Positions 47,183 through 58,973 are shown, counted from the stretch's first letter. The stretch is 64,000 nucleotides of DNA from Tetraselmis striata (GCA_006384855.1 VCJN01002690.1:87501-151500); one strand, 5' to 3'. Notes: generated by a model from the sequence alone, not told the origin. Made by a program: numbers and translations.

Positions 47183-47831
47183 TCAGTCGCACTGGTCGTC
47201 GGTGGATGAATCGTCACGCTGCACGACCTGATGCCTCGCAGCCGGAGGCCAAACCGCACGCCCGGTGTTGCGGGTCTGCTCCCGCTGGTAATAGCTCACG
47301 CACGTCAGCTTGAACCGCAGCAAAAGCAGAAAATACACATTATCCATACGCGTGAACAATTTGGCGATCTGCGATAGGCACCGGCGAATGATAGGGATGC
47401 TCCGCCAACTAACGAGAAGTTGCACGCCCAACTACTATTGAGCTCCGCAATGTTGTAGTCGCAATAATTGCAATCGACATGCATGGTTCTTCGCGCAGAT
47501 TGAACTCGTCGAGCTCGTCGATGTAGAACTCGGTCCACTTCAAGTAACTCCGCCTCTCGTAACAAAGCGTAGTTGTGCATGTTACTACACCTTCGGGACG
47601 GGCCGGCACATGTGCGCCTAGTATGACAAAATAAAGCGGCTCGCAACAACGGGCGGCGAGGTGGTGATAATTCATTTGGTGCTCACCCGTTGTCGTAACT
47701 GATTTCGTCGGGTGCTTTCGGATATACAAAGCCAAGAAGTGGTCAAACGCAGTCCTGGGACCCTCAGAAGCATCCATGACCGCAAACATGACGCGTGCCT
47801 TGCACCGCAAACACTTGCACCTAATAGTCAA
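47183..47831 (-). CDS. Uncharacterised ORFs of the fold-back element
   Basis: One frame (47831-47409) runs from the right inverted end into the centre and reads protein-like (RVMFAVMDASEG, TAFDHFLALYIRKH, FVILGAHVPARPEGVV, WTEFYIDELDEFNL). A second, overlapping frame (47431-47183) continues with LVSWRSIPIIRRCLSQIAKL and ends in DDSSTDDQCD. The change of frame near 47420-47450 implies an intron or a lesion. Because the first part lies in an inverted end, a diverged second copy exists at about 46340-46470. I do not recognise the protein. Confidence 0.45.
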
Positions 47832-48047
47832 TGTGAATACACATATGCGCTACACTAGCCAAAGGGTACTATCCTCCTATCCAGAGGGTACTATCCCCCT
47901 ATCCAGAGGGTACCCTCTCCTTGGGTGTCCTTTATAGAGGGTACCCGTTGTATCGTGGGCATGGTGTGGGCACCGCAAACACCTGCACAAGACGGTCAGT
48001 GTCAATACACATACGCGCTACCTTGTGTCCCCCTCTGGAAAAGGGCA

Positions 48048-48100
48048 ATAATTGAGTCAAAATGGGCACATTTTTGGACTCAAAATTGCCCCCCTTAACT
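48048..48100. repeat. Hairpin repeat, left copy
   Basis: TTGAGTCAAAATGGGCACAT followed by TTTGGACTCAAAATTGCC forms a stem with TTGAGTC/GACTCAA arms. A related hairpin lies at 51095-51160. The two border a 3-kb block and may be its ends. Confidence 0.6.
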
Positions 48101-48959
48101 CAATTTTGTACCCCTTCTGGGGGTTGTAAATTTGAGTTAAGCCTAGTACTGTACGAATGTACTGTGAAACTGAGCTTTGACACATTCCTCTTCTTGCCAA
48201 CACTGTACGAGGTACTATTCACCTAGCTAGTGAAATGAACTTCCACTATGTACTACACATTTGTCCACCGCCCTTTGACGAGATGCGTCGCTACCCTTCC
48301 ATGCTAACCGTTTTTGCCTCGAATACTACTCCGCCACTGTGCATTTCACTCATCTACCACTCGCATGCACCCTCGCGCTTGTATTCTTCGAGGCATCTTC
48401 ACGCTTCTCGGTGCACAAAAGCATGGCAGACCGTCCTCGCAGAGCAAAACGCACCTTTGCCCGCTTGCATAGTCTTGTGGCGGGGGCATCTGCGGCTGCA
48501 CGTTGGTTTTGAACCAACGAGGGCTCTCGACACACTGTTAGTGACCCCCATGGCGCATCCAAGCTTCTCCGCATATGCACTGGCGTTCGGGAAAGAGGGC
48601 GTCCCGGGCGCCAATATCCACGATCCAGCCCATGAGGCCCATGCAGCCGAGCGGTGGGCAACATCGAAGCGGACCGCCATGGCCTGGGGCCGGAGATTCG
48701 CAGCCATCGCCTCACAGCGAGCCTCAGCCTGACCCCCAGTCTCAAGGTGTGCCACCTTTGGACCCTCTCCTAGGAGCGACTCCAACGGTACGCGGACTCG
48801 CATCTTCGCTCGCATCTCTCATCATGGCGCCGTGGGCTGCGTTAAGCGCACCTCGCCGTCGCGCATCTCGACATGAGTGGTGACACCCGCCCCGTTTCCC
48901 ACCCGTTTCGTGTTTTCGTCCTTGTCTGCCAACGACCTCTAACACCTCACAATCCGCAG

Positions 48960-50653
48960 GACCCGATGACCTCAGACTGCAGGGGAGGCGCGGGGACGAG
49001 AGCACGGTGAACATGCGGGCCTTCCTGGCCTCCGAAGACCACTGGCTTGTGTACAACGAGCTGCGGGGGATTTGCAACGAGTATGTCCAAGAAGCTCACC
49101 GGCAGCTGAAATGCCGTCCTGAGGGGGCGAGAAGGGACAATTGTCGACACCTTGAAGTGGGCTGCACTTGGAATCGTGAGCCCCCCCCCCCCCCCCCCCT
49201 TCGCCTTCTACAGTCTGTGCCATTATGTTTTTTTGACGCTAGTCGGGGTGGAATCTCACCCTCGCGCCTGTCTCTCCTTGCATCCCCGCCCAGTGAGAAG
49301 TCGTAGCAGCGTCGCCGCTTGGCGTCGTGCCGTGGCCGGAGCATAATATAATCGGCCGGAGGTCCTTGCCGAGCTCCGGAAGGTCCGGAATCTCTGCGCT
49401 GGACGCCTGGCGCAGAGCAAATCTCTCGTCCCTCTCGGCGTCGCGGATAACCGCTACCGCACGGACATCTGCCAAGGAAACGAGGACTCTGCGACATACT
49501 CGCGCACTTGCCTTGCTTTCCTCTTGCCTGGACAAGATGTCCACGCCCGCCCGCCCAAGGGAGGCGTCAACCCTGCGTTCGCAACAAGATGCCCGAGATG
49601 CAAGGACCTCGCAGGTGTCACCCCTTGCTTCCGCATCTTCCGGAGCCTGCACTCCAACACAAGCGCGATGATGCCGGGACCGGAGTGGCAAATTCTGTCC
49701 TATCACGTCCCCGGCATGCCTGCCTTCCTGCCTAAAGTCGACCACGAGGACAAGGCCCGCCGTCGCAAGCACGAGACAGCGAGAACCATGACGGCGGCGA
49801 AAGAGATGCGGCACTGGAACCCGGAGGCCCACATTGGGGACGACGAGTACATCCTCGCGGACGTCAAAGCAGCGGTGGCTGAGGCCACCGCTGGCAAGAC
49901 TGACGAGCAAGAGATGCGGAGGGTGGAGAGAATTAACCGCAAAGGGTGGGATTACCGGCATCTCCGCAGTGGGGGCAGGTGAACGCCCGCATATCTCGCG
50001 TACAAGCCCGTGTACAATCGCTCCCAGCTCTTGTAACGCTGCTCTGTGCAAGGAGCCCTTTGTCGTTGTCACGTCGCCTTGGTTCACTCACTTGATTGTG
50101 CTCCTACCGCTGCTGGCGGCCTCCAAGGCGGAAATCTGTTGCGTGCAGATTCCGAGCACCTAGCTACTTGACACCGAGCACCTAGCTACCCTGCCCAGCC
50201 GGCTCTATAACCCCCACCGTCTTGGTCGACGACCGCTACTACCAGGCCGTAGCGGCGCCGTGTAAGTCTGGCGGGTCCTCCAAGCCCGCATATCAACCAC
50301 TGCCAGCGGGGTCCGGCGGAGATGGCTCCCAAAACGGCGTTGCAGCATGTCTCTTGGTGCTTCGAGCAGCTCTGCCCCCTCCCCCGAGCGGGCTTGGTTC
50401 CTCGGAGACTGCCAAGCCGCCGAGTGAGCCTCAGCCTGCGAGTGCGACGAAGCGCCTGCACGGTGCGTTGAGCACGGGAGGCAAGAGCACCTGCTTGTCG
50501 CCCATGAAGCTGCGTAGGAAGCATTCCAAGAAGCGCGGGCCGAGTCCTCCCTTAAAGATGGCGAAAGAGTTGGAGGACGACGACCCCTTTAAGGCGCCCA
50601 AGCCGAAACGTGAAAGCCACGTCAAGCCGTCAGGCACCTTCGGGTGCCGCTAG
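48960..50653 (+). CDS. Unrecognised ORFs in the hairpin-bordered block
   Basis: A plus-strand segment (about 48961-49175: MRAFLASEDHWLVYNELRGI, CNEYVQEAHRQLKC) ends at a GT followed by poly-C (49181-49198), which looks like an intron start. A second segment, about 49365-49982, continues with SLVPLGVADNRYRTDICQG, CPRCKDLAGVTPCF and WQILSYHVPGMPAFLP, and ends in RKGWDYRHLRSGGR. A third frame (50222-50653) is Lys/Pro/Ser-rich (LRRKHSKKRGPSPPLKMAKE). They are probably mobile-element proteins. No catalytic motif was recognised, and the acceptor position is uncertain. Confidence 0.4.
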
Positions 50654-51094
50654 TGGGAGTCGCAGGGCCTTATCTTCCCGTGGCGGTGCCCCATCTCCGC
50701 CTTCCCGACCCGCATCTCCGCCTAAGGAGCCCTCATCTCGGGACGCGAAGCCCACACCGCCGCCTGCGCCGACATCTCGCCCCAACGCCGCGTGGCTGTC
50801 AGCAGAGTACATAGGTTGCATCTCGTTGCGACGAACCCAATCTCTGAGGTCGGCGATAGACTCATAGGCCCGGGCCCCTTCTCTGCGCGAGTGAGGCTAT
50901 TATTTAGGCTTTAAACACCAGTCGCCAAGCCCTCGCGTCCGCAATCTTACTAGGTGAGGCGGATAATACTTTATACGCGACTGAGGGCGCGAAAAGGACA
51001 CGTCGATTTGTCACTTTTAGTACTCTCGTATAGTATTGCATTGCACCCGAAACGTGCCCGAAAAGTGGGTACATATCCCAGCCTAAGCGATCAC

Positions 51095-51160
51095 GTGGAG
51101 GGCACATTTTTGAGTCCGGGAATAGGACCGTTTTGACTCAAAAATGCCCCCTATACCTTA
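51095..51160. repeat. Hairpin repeat, right copy
   Basis: GGGCACATTTTTGAGTCC and TTTTGACTCAAAAATGCCCC form a hairpin related to the one at 48048-48100. Confidence 0.6.
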
Positions 51161-51300
51161 ATGCCGCCGTTGATGCAGATGGCCAAGGGGGCTAGGTTTT
51201 GGGCGGTGGACGTTGGGTGCACAGGAAATCAACGCACGGCGCCGGCGGGGCGCTGCGCAGAATTGCCGGACAGCATAATTTTGATCGGATACATTACCCG

Positions 51301-52002
51301 CTATACGTATTGCAGATAGTGGTGCATGGTCATTGTGTTATATGTGCACCACACATACTGCCCAACATTCTGTGAGGACATGCCAAACCGGGATAAGTGT
51401 TGGTCTGTCACTATGTCCGGATCAGCATAGAAGCAGTACCGTTTCTCCTCGATGTGCTTCAGCGCGACTGGGAAGGTGTGATGCCCCTTGCGAATGTTTG
51501 GCCGAATGTTTGGCGCCTTGCTTTGCCACACACCAGTGCCGAAGGGGGACCTTACCACCATGCGCTCGGCTGCGTGCAGTCGGCTCACAGCGAGGGTGAG
51601 GTCCGGCACCGAAGGGCTGGCGTGGGTCACTTCCCGGGAGTACAACACTTCCCCAACGTACACGTGGTTGCCATGCTGCTCCACCTCGGCACGCCTGTCT
51701 CGCAGTATGGCCCGCTTGCCGTAGTCATCAGTGGGCACCCATGTCTTGTGCTTGAACACCACATGCCTCCGTGTCTCGGGCTTCTCATGCACAATCTGGA
51801 TGTGTGTGTATATACCAGAACTCAGCAGGGCGACACTATGTAAGCAGTTTGGAGTCATGCGTGGGGGGAGGGGGTGCCTTTGTATCCAATAGTTGCGCTT
51901 CCGTCCTTGTGCGATATATATATGTGTAGCCGGGAATGATGTTCCCTCCCCTATTTTGCATTGATGATACAGGTTGTACCTGCGGGGTACTGCAGCCATC
52001 AA
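51301..52002 (-). CDS. C-terminal part of a probable DNA-transposon protein
   Basis: A 233-codon open frame on the minus strand (KHKTWVPTDDYGKRAILRDR, HGNHVYVGEVLYSREV, RKGHHTFPVALKHIEEKRYC, MSSQNVGQYVWCTYN) ends at 51301. Together with frames on the same strand at 52038-52685, 54730-55423 and perhaps 59069-60433, it looks like the tail of a large multi-exon transposase of the kind common in algae. KDZ-like is one possibility, not demonstrated. A further minus-strand frame at 52038-52685 (DPDLFPSLPLWRPDFVGQWE) is followed by a poly-C. Confidence 0.5.
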   Translation of the reverse strand: MMAAVPRRYNLYHQCKIGEGTSFPATHIYIAQGRKRNYWIQRHPLPPRMTPNCLHSVALLSSGIYTHIQIVHEKPETRRHVVFKHKTWVPTDDYGKRAILRDRRAEVEQHGNHVYVGEVLYSREVTHASPSVPDLTLAVSRLHAAERMVVRSPFGTGVWQSKAPNIRPNIRKGHHTFPVALKHIEEKRYCFYADPDIVTDQHLSRFGMSSQNVGQYVWCTYNTMTMHHYLQYV

Positions 52003-53099
52003 ATAACTCGTTAATCATAATCAACAATCATAATAAATCATTTTCGACCGCAGATAAAATGAAATCGACTCCTGTCCGTCGATTTCACAAATCGCATTTC
52101 CTTTGCTAGCGCGACCGGGGCAACGGCCAGCGCGCCGCGGTCGGGGCAGCGGGGCGCCAGCGCGCCGCGGCCGGGGCAGTGGGGCGCATGCGCGCAGCAG
52201 GGTAGCAACACGCAGCAAGGTATGCAGTAAATAAGCGGTTCACATGGTAGTAGGGAGTTGAGTATATACCCGGAACATGCTGCGTTAAGATTATGACCTA
52301 TGACACGCGTTACGATTCCGGTTATATGGGGGTAGAGCGAGGGCGGCATGGGGCCGGGGGGGGGGGGGGGGGGAGGGGGTTCACTTGGTTTCATATTCAT
52401 TTCATATTCGATTGAGCCCCCTTGTTTCGTATTCGTGCTTCTAGGCCGGCTCAGGCTCCAGTGCAGTGCCAGTTCCTTGACGGTACTTATCCAGCGCCAC
52501 TTGGCCACTGCGCATGCCGTCCATGTGGCGGGGGCGGCTGAGGTGCCTAGCTGCACGGCGGTGCCCATGCAGCCCAGTCCCGTGCCCTCAAACATATCCA
52601 CCGCACCGTCTTCGCTAGCGGCCTCCCACTGTCCCACAAAGTCTGGCCGCCACAGAGGCAAGCTAGGGAATAAGTCCGGGTCCATTCATGCACACAAGAA
52701 CTTGATGCGTGCCTCAAGCAAGAACTGCCGCCCATATGCCCGCTCCGTGTCAGTGGTGCCACTGTGATAGGGTTACCACCATAACCATGCATGCATACCT
52801 ATACCCGCACACCTACACCGTCATACTCGTACCACCCACGTCCTTATACTAATGCAAGCTGCTCATCGGCCCACACACATATGCCGCACGCTTGCCACAG
52901 CCATGCCCTCGTCGGCCATTACGCCCCGATGACTCCCTGATGACAACAAGATTAGGTTGCATACACGAAGCCATATGCATGCATGCAACCGACTGCCAAG
53001 CCAATAGTTGTACAAGTTGTGTACGCCATGGTACACTGTAACAATTCCTTTGCTGCAAACATTTTCCTTGCCTACGCTAAAGCCTCTCGTCTAAAGCTT

Positions 53100-54690
53100 A
53101 CATTGGTTTCGCAGAGCTTTGATTACATCCCCCGCTGCCCTTCCACTGCGTATGCCCATCACCCGCCGCGCCGCTGCCGCGGCTACGATGGCCGACCACG
53201 CCGCTGCCGCCGCTGCCGCTGGCCTCGAGGCCATGGAACTCGACACCCACTTCGCCCGCGTCATCCAAGTGGAGCTTGCCAAGACCAACACCTGCATCCC
53301 GACTCGAGACATCATCAACGCCTCCCGCATCCTCGGCGACCGCCGTGAAGTCCGCCAACTCATCGCTTTTTTTTACACAACTCCGTGAGCTCATCGCCGG
53401 CATCTACTGGACCCCTGCTCTTGAGGCGTGGATACTACGCCAGTTCCCTCCAAAGTCGGATGCTGTCCTGGCCAATCGCGGCCTCACTGCCGACACCCCC
53501 CCCCCCCCCCCCCCGTATCCCGCGAAGTCGCGCCCGGCGTACGCGTCTCTACCATCTCCGCGGACATCGACGACTTCCAGTCCAAGCTCGTGACATGCTT
53601 CCACTCCAACCTACCTGGCGTCAACATGCGTTACGCCACTGTCCTCCCCATCGCCCCCAACCATCCTCACCTGCCAGGCACCGCCATCAAGCTCGCCCAA
53701 CACCTGCGGTGCATCTTCGACATGCTCCCGGTACATCGTCGGTACGACGACTTCACCGTCGTTGGCGTCATCCAAGCGTGCCTACACCACTCGGCTCAAG
53801 TCGCCCTCGAGGTTGATGCGGGCCGCGCGCCGCGCCGACGAGCCGATCGACTCCTACTCCACCATCTGCCGCCGCCTTGAGGCCATCGAGCCTCGAGTTC
53901 GCCGCTGCCGCAAACATCAAACGCAAATATGTTGCCGATGCTCCACCTCACCGCGCTACATCAGCCCGGGTGCTGGCCCGTGCGCCCCCCCCCCCCCCCC
54001 CCCCCCCCCCGCAGGCCCCCCCTCCCCCCCATCCCGCTCCCACACCCGCCACCCCTAGCTTCTCTGGCTATCACCGCGATGACGGCAAATGCGATGGCTG
54101 TGGCCGAATGGGCCACTCCATCTATCATGAAATGAAATATCATGAAATGCTCGTCGACGAGTGAGGCTGACAAGCATGCTTGGCGCCAGACAGTGGCTGC
54201 CAACACGGCAGTTAAAGGTATCACTAATAAGCTGAACTTGAACCGCCCTGCCAGTCAATGATGGTTTGGGGCCAGTCTAGATTCGATGTCGAAATGTAAA
54301 TCAATCGATAATCTTTCTTACTAGCCGAGCTAGTCCCCCATCCCTGAGACTATGCCCATTGGTTTGCCCCCATTGAACGAGTTAGTTTCTGAGAGTGCAG
54401 CCGAGCCCTGCGTGCCGGTGTCTGCGCATGACGGGGCCTCCTCAGAATGCCCATTGCCTGTCGAGTCGACACACTCGTTGCCTTCGCGCGAGCTGTGCCG
54501 GTTCCTGCTTGCTACTGCCGGCTTTACCATCCCAGCCGACACGGCCACTGACAAATTATCCGCGATTGAAAAACGCGACGCTCTCCGGCAATACTCCCGG
54601 CGCCGCCCTCACACTGCCATTAAAACCAATAAACCTACCCGGCCACCTGCCTGCCCACCCGACTCCACAGCCTTTGACCGTGATGAAAGT
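53100..54690 (+). mobile_element. Gag-like retroelement fossil
   Basis: Plus-strand remnants have a gag-like layout: an Ala-rich start (53.16 kb), a central region (GVRVSTISADIDDFQSKLVT; LPGTAIKLAQHLRCIF), two poly-C tracts, and a zinc-knuckle-like end (KCDGCGRMGHSIYH). Broken. It lies between two minus-strand pieces of the DNA-transposon gene and so looks like an insertion. The word CTAAAGCTTACA occurs at both borders (about 53089 and 54693) and may be a target duplication. Confidence 0.5.
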
Positions 54691-54729
54691 CCCCGCCTAA
54701 AGCTTACACACTGCCTCTGGCCACGCACT

Positions 54730-55423
54730 TCATGTCCCGCATCTGCATATGGCATAGGGCATGTATTCATATGGCTGCCGCCTAGACACAATGCGTAGTA
54801 TGAAGGCAAAAGGCGCGCGGGGGGGGGGGGGGGGGGGGGGGGGTTGCACGGCACGCTCCATCCAAAGCTTTGAGTCGCGGGCGGTGGTGCCCCTGGCCGA
54901 ATCCTGGGCTCTAACTCGGCAGACCAGATTGTGCAAGTTCAGTTTCATCGTCTCATGAGGCAAATACTTGATGCACATCTGCGCATAGGTCAGCAAGCAG
55001 TAAAAGCCCCCCTCCCGCGGCTTCTTGATGTACTCGTTGACACGCCGGCACTCCTCATTGTCAGCAAGAGCGTCACACTCCTCGCAGTCCCTCAGGTAGT
55101 GGATGACCGCTCCGTGCAACATTTGCCACATGACTGCCATGTGTTGATGCTCTGCGCTGTCAAACATATCCCTGCAGGAATTGCCACGCATGTCATGTAC
55201 TCAACAAGCAATATCCCACTACAGCGGAGCTGGTTTGTGTTACTCCTAGCACTAGCAGCGAGGGCGCCTCACTCAAGGACCAACACTGCCACAGTCTTCC
55301 CAAGTGCATGAAGTCCTCGCATGTCCAGTTGGCACACACCACACCGCTAGTGCCGGTTGACGGCAGCATCGGCTGGACTGGCCTGCCAAGGTCACTGGTC
55401 AGGGCGACCAACGCCATTCGCAT
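54730..55423 (-). CDS. Central part of a probable DNA-transposon protein
   Basis: Minus-strand frames at 55423-55193 (PVQPMLPSTGTSGVVCANWT, CEDFMHLG) and 55191-54730 (EHQHMAVMWQMLHGAVIHYL, GGFYCLLTYAQMCIKYLP, TMKLNLHNLVCRVRAQDSAR, DSKLWMERAVQ). The last word precedes a GT and a sense poly-C (54820-54843), suggesting an intron. The LHNLVCR...LWMERxVQ pattern is typical of large algal transposases. The flanking gag-like and RT sequences are on the other strand, so this gene appears to have been interrupted. Confidence 0.5.
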
Positions 55424-55554
55424 GTCAACAAGCTCTATTTCGCCCTCTTCAGAGCTGTGGTGACAGTGGCGACATGATGATGCTTTGGAAGGGGCGGCAC
55501 GGCCGCGTGCGTCGTGCGCTCTCCGTTCACCTTGAGCAAGCGGCGTTACAATAA

Positions 55555-55770
55555 TTTAACTAATTTTTCAACGCCTACCGGCAGCGGCCGCAACAAGTGA
55601 ATCCGCTAGAGTAGCGTTGCCCTCCAACCGGCAACAAGCGCAGGAGCAACGGAATAGGGAGATCAAGCGACACTAGGCCAAGGTGTAGTGTGTCATGGGG
55701 ATCGTAGGAACCTCTGCGATCCCACTACAAATAGTTGCCAGGTCTGCAAGATCCGGCTCAGTTACTGATT
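55555..55770 (+). repeat. ~220-bp dispersed repeat, copy 2
   Basis: Reverse-complement relative of 34150-34380. It ends just before the reverse transcriptase remnant on the same strand. Both copies thus sit on the 5' side of a reverse transcriptase. Confidence 0.75.
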
Positions 55771-55789
55771 TGTAATAGCTCCCGCCCAC

Positions 55790-57700
55790 CTCCCCCTTCG
55801 TGACTAGCCAGAGGAGTACCCGCAGTCTCGTACGGGTGTGCGCCAGGGTGATGTACTGGCCCCGCTATATTTCTGCCTCGCTATCGCGGTCCCGGTGCAA
55901 GTGGTTGTTGCTCGTACAGCCGCTGATATTTTATGCTAGAGTGTCGCGGATGATTGCGGCGCGGCCACTGCCGCGGCTCATGTTACGCGTATTTTCGACG
56001 AGTATTGCACGGAGCTTTTCAAAGTCGGACTACTGGTGGTACATGACAGTAAGACGAGGTATGTTCGTCACCGCGGTGACAACGAGGCCGAATTGCGGGC
56101 AGTACGGGTGAAGTGGTCCCCGGCCGGGAGGATTTCGTACCCCGGCCGATGACCCTGTCCGGCATGGCGCCGTGTGCATGGGTGCTCCGATTAGTCATTA
56201 CCCCGATTGGATGACCGGTGCGCTGGGGCGGCGCCGGGAGGCCCACGCCGCATTGTTGGATCGCACTGCCTCCCTTGGCACGTCGGGATACGGCTGCCAC
56301 CATGGGGCCATGCGGCTGCTGGGCGTATGCGCGGTGCGGCAGACCGGCTTCCTCAGCCGCATGATGCCGCCGTCGAAGCTTGACCCTTGCTTGGAGATCG
56401 TTGACGCCGCCCACATTTCGGCTGCATTTTCGTTGCTTGGGCTGGACGCTTGCGACCAGTCTACACCACGCATGGAGGCTGCGATCGTCCTGATGAGCAT
56501 GCCCGCGGATTTTGGCGGTTTGAATATGGCCTTGCTGCAGTTTGAGGCCCCTGCGGCTGTTTATTCCGCGCAATCGGTTGTCTTGCCCAAGACAGTACGG
56601 GAATACGGGCCCACCCTCGGCCCCTTGTACGCGGCGGTCCGCGGCGAGGTGTCGTCCGTGGCTACGGGCGCTTTGCCATGGGCGCGCGAGACGCTCCGCG
56701 TTTCCGAGACTAGACGGGCACTCATCACGTTACCGCAGGAAGATGTGCAGCGCGCACGCGCCGCGCACGGGCACGCCCGCAAGATCTTCGAGTTCATTAC
56801 GGTCGGTAATGCTATGACCACCGATGGACCGGGTTCAACAGCTGGTACTGAGACCCGTACGGATACGAGCACTTGCGGAGGACTGTGCGTCACCACATCT
56901 CTTTTTAAGGCCACTCCTCCTGCAGTTGGTATTGGTGAGGCCGCCTTTGCCGCCACTGCGTCCTATCGGTGGTAAGAGTACTGCCGATACCGTTAGTACA
57001 TGCGCTTTTGTAGCTCTCAAGATACCTTCGCCCGGCGATTTAGTGGCACCCCCTCCGTCAGCGGCAACTCCTTCCTATTAGAATCGCAGCTCGGCGATAC
57101 TACTGCTCCGCCCTCGGGTACGGGTACGGGTGCTGCCTCCGATGATCAGCCCAAGACCATGGTTGTCCAACGCCGTCTCATCCGTGCGATTCGCTTGCGT
57201 GACTTAGTGGCCCTCGATCTTGGCTTCCAGCGTACCGGTCGGTGCCGCGGCCTCGCGACTTGATACCTTGCGCATGTACAACGCGTGCGGGCCGGGCTCC
57301 CTATCATTTTCCAGTCGGATCAGGAGTTCGCCCGCAAGATTCCCCATGTTGCTTATTCGGCCGCCGTTGCGCGGGAGCGTGGCCTTCGCCCGTGCGCGGG
57401 GTTACGCGCTTGTCACATGCCATGGCTCCACGCGTGGTATTGATCCCTTATGGCTTCGCTCTACTACGGATGGCTCGAATAACCCGAACGCTACGGATTT
57501 CTTCGTGGATCACCTGCCCATCGGTCCCGTTGAGAACCACAAGCACCGCATGCATACCGCTTTGAAAAATCTGTGGGCTTGCGTGGCGATTGAACCGGGG
57601 CGGTGCTTGACCGGGACCGCTCGGGAGTCGGCGACTTATGACTATTGGCCCTTGAGACGAATGGGCTGCGCCCAACGGACCGCTCGCGGCCGTCCGATTT
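55790..57700 (+). mobile_element. Non-LTR-type reverse transcriptase remnant
   Basis: Plus strand. GVRQGDVLAPLYFCLAIAVP is the classic motif B of LINE-type reverse transcriptases. A few tens of residues later an ADDC catalytic block appears, with an in-frame stop between the two. A 267-codon open frame (56172-56975) resembles the thumb/C-terminal part (MGAPISHYPDWMTGALGRRR, HHGAMRLLGVCAVRQTGFLS, MPADFGGLNMALLQFEAP). Further open frames to 57702 may belong to the same element. The N-terminal half is missing: 5'-truncated and dead. Confidence 0.6.
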
Positions 57701-58560
57701 GACGCTGGCGGGGGAAGGAGGGGGGGGGGCGGCGTGCGAGTACATAATCGAATTTGCCCACCACGACCGCCACTTGGGGCAACGACCCCCGATGGTGCAC
57801 CTACCCCGGGGATCGCGGCGACCCCGAGGCGGAGCAGGGTAATTTTGCAGCGGACCGGGCGTCTTCCGCTCCGGTGCATGCATGGTGTGCACCGGTACTA
57901 CTTTATGTGGTTGAGGACCGCGGCCGCCTCGGAAAATCCGCTTTGACGGCGGTCTACGTCTTCGCGGTGTTGCTTGTTGTGCGCAACTTCCCTAGCGGTC
58001 CTTCCGCCCCAACTTCATGCTTCCCTCGTAGTCAATCAATCCGGGCTATTCGGAAGGTTGGCTTGTCGCCAGCCAACCTGTTGAGTTCCACCATCACATG
58101 TGGCGGACACGGCGGGGGTTACAACGGGTCTTTGCTTGCGTGCATGGTACCTTGGGCGGCATTTTCTGTGCCGGAGTGCGGACGGCCAAGTCAAATGATT
58201 GCGTCTGCTCGTGCTCATTCCGCATTCTCTTCACAACGCAGTTTTTGGCCTAAAATTGGGACATTTCACCGTACGCGTACAGATGTACCAATGTAACACC
58301 CCCTAAGCATGCCCGTAGGTACCCCGCACATGCATGATACTATCATACCTAGCCCGTACAGTGTGTACGGGACCCTGGGGGCCGTACGTGGTCGGCGGGT
58401 TGCCCAGCGGCGCGGCCGCTGGGCGGCGGCGGCGGTACGCGCTGGGCCAAGGCGGCGGTGGTCGGTCGCTGGACCGGCGCATGCCGTGCATGCGCCAGGT
58501 GGTCCAGACACCGATACTACGTACGGCTCTCAATCCTACACGCCTCCCAACAGCAGCGCT

Positions 58561-58973
58561 ATGGCCTTCAAGACTAAGAAACAGCGAGCTGCAGAACGGC
58601 GCGAGCGCCGGCAGGCAGCGGAGTATGCGACTACCAATGCGGGCGGCGGGGCGGCAGCAGCAACATGAAATGGTGCAGCCAGGGGGCTGAAGCCATGCAT
58701 TAGATGACCAAATTCTTTTCTAGAAAGCGGTATGCTAGAAAGGGCAATGTGTCTGGGGTGTTGATGAGCCGGCTGCACATGCTGCTGAAGTACCGCGGCA
58801 AGCCATCCCGCAGGCAGCATGGCCGGCGAAAGGGCAGGCCTGTCACTGGCGCTGGCCATGTGTCAAAGGCCAAAAGGGAGGGGCATGTGCAGGCACAACC
58901 CAGCTTGCAGCACAAGTACCCCTCCCACCAGTTCAACCAGTCCCGTGCACTGAAACGTGCAAAGATGGAATGA
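58561..58973 (+). CDS. Small basic ORFs beside the transposon gene
   Basis: Two plus-strand frames, 58561-58668 (MAFKTKKQRAAERRERRQAA) and 58704-58973 (MTKFFSRKRYARKGNVSGVL, then RGKPSRRQHGRRKGRPVTGA), are strongly Lys/Arg-rich and could be exons of one nucleic-acid-binding protein. They converge on the minus-strand 454-codon gene that ends near 59069, so they may be an accessory ORF of the same transposon. No family recognised. Confidence 0.35.

Larger units (their letters stand above)
46125..48036. mobile_element. Fold-back DNA element with ~400-bp inverted ends
   Basis: 46125-46495 is matched in reverse complement by 47636-48036. Both ends start with AGAGGGGGACACA, both carry CAGGTGTTTGCGGT, and both encode FDHFLALYIRKH with TKSVTTT and EHQMN. 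The ~1.1-kb centre holds minus-strand open frames. Clusters of small GGGACCCTCT-type hairpins lie in the ends and centre. Family unassigned; no recognised transposase motif. Confidence 0.8.

Noticed and set aside
49239-50087. 282-codon minus-strand open frame
   Set aside because: It lies opposite plus-strand frames that look more protein-like (CPRCKDLAGVTPCF, WQILSYHVPG); the minus translation has no recognisable features.
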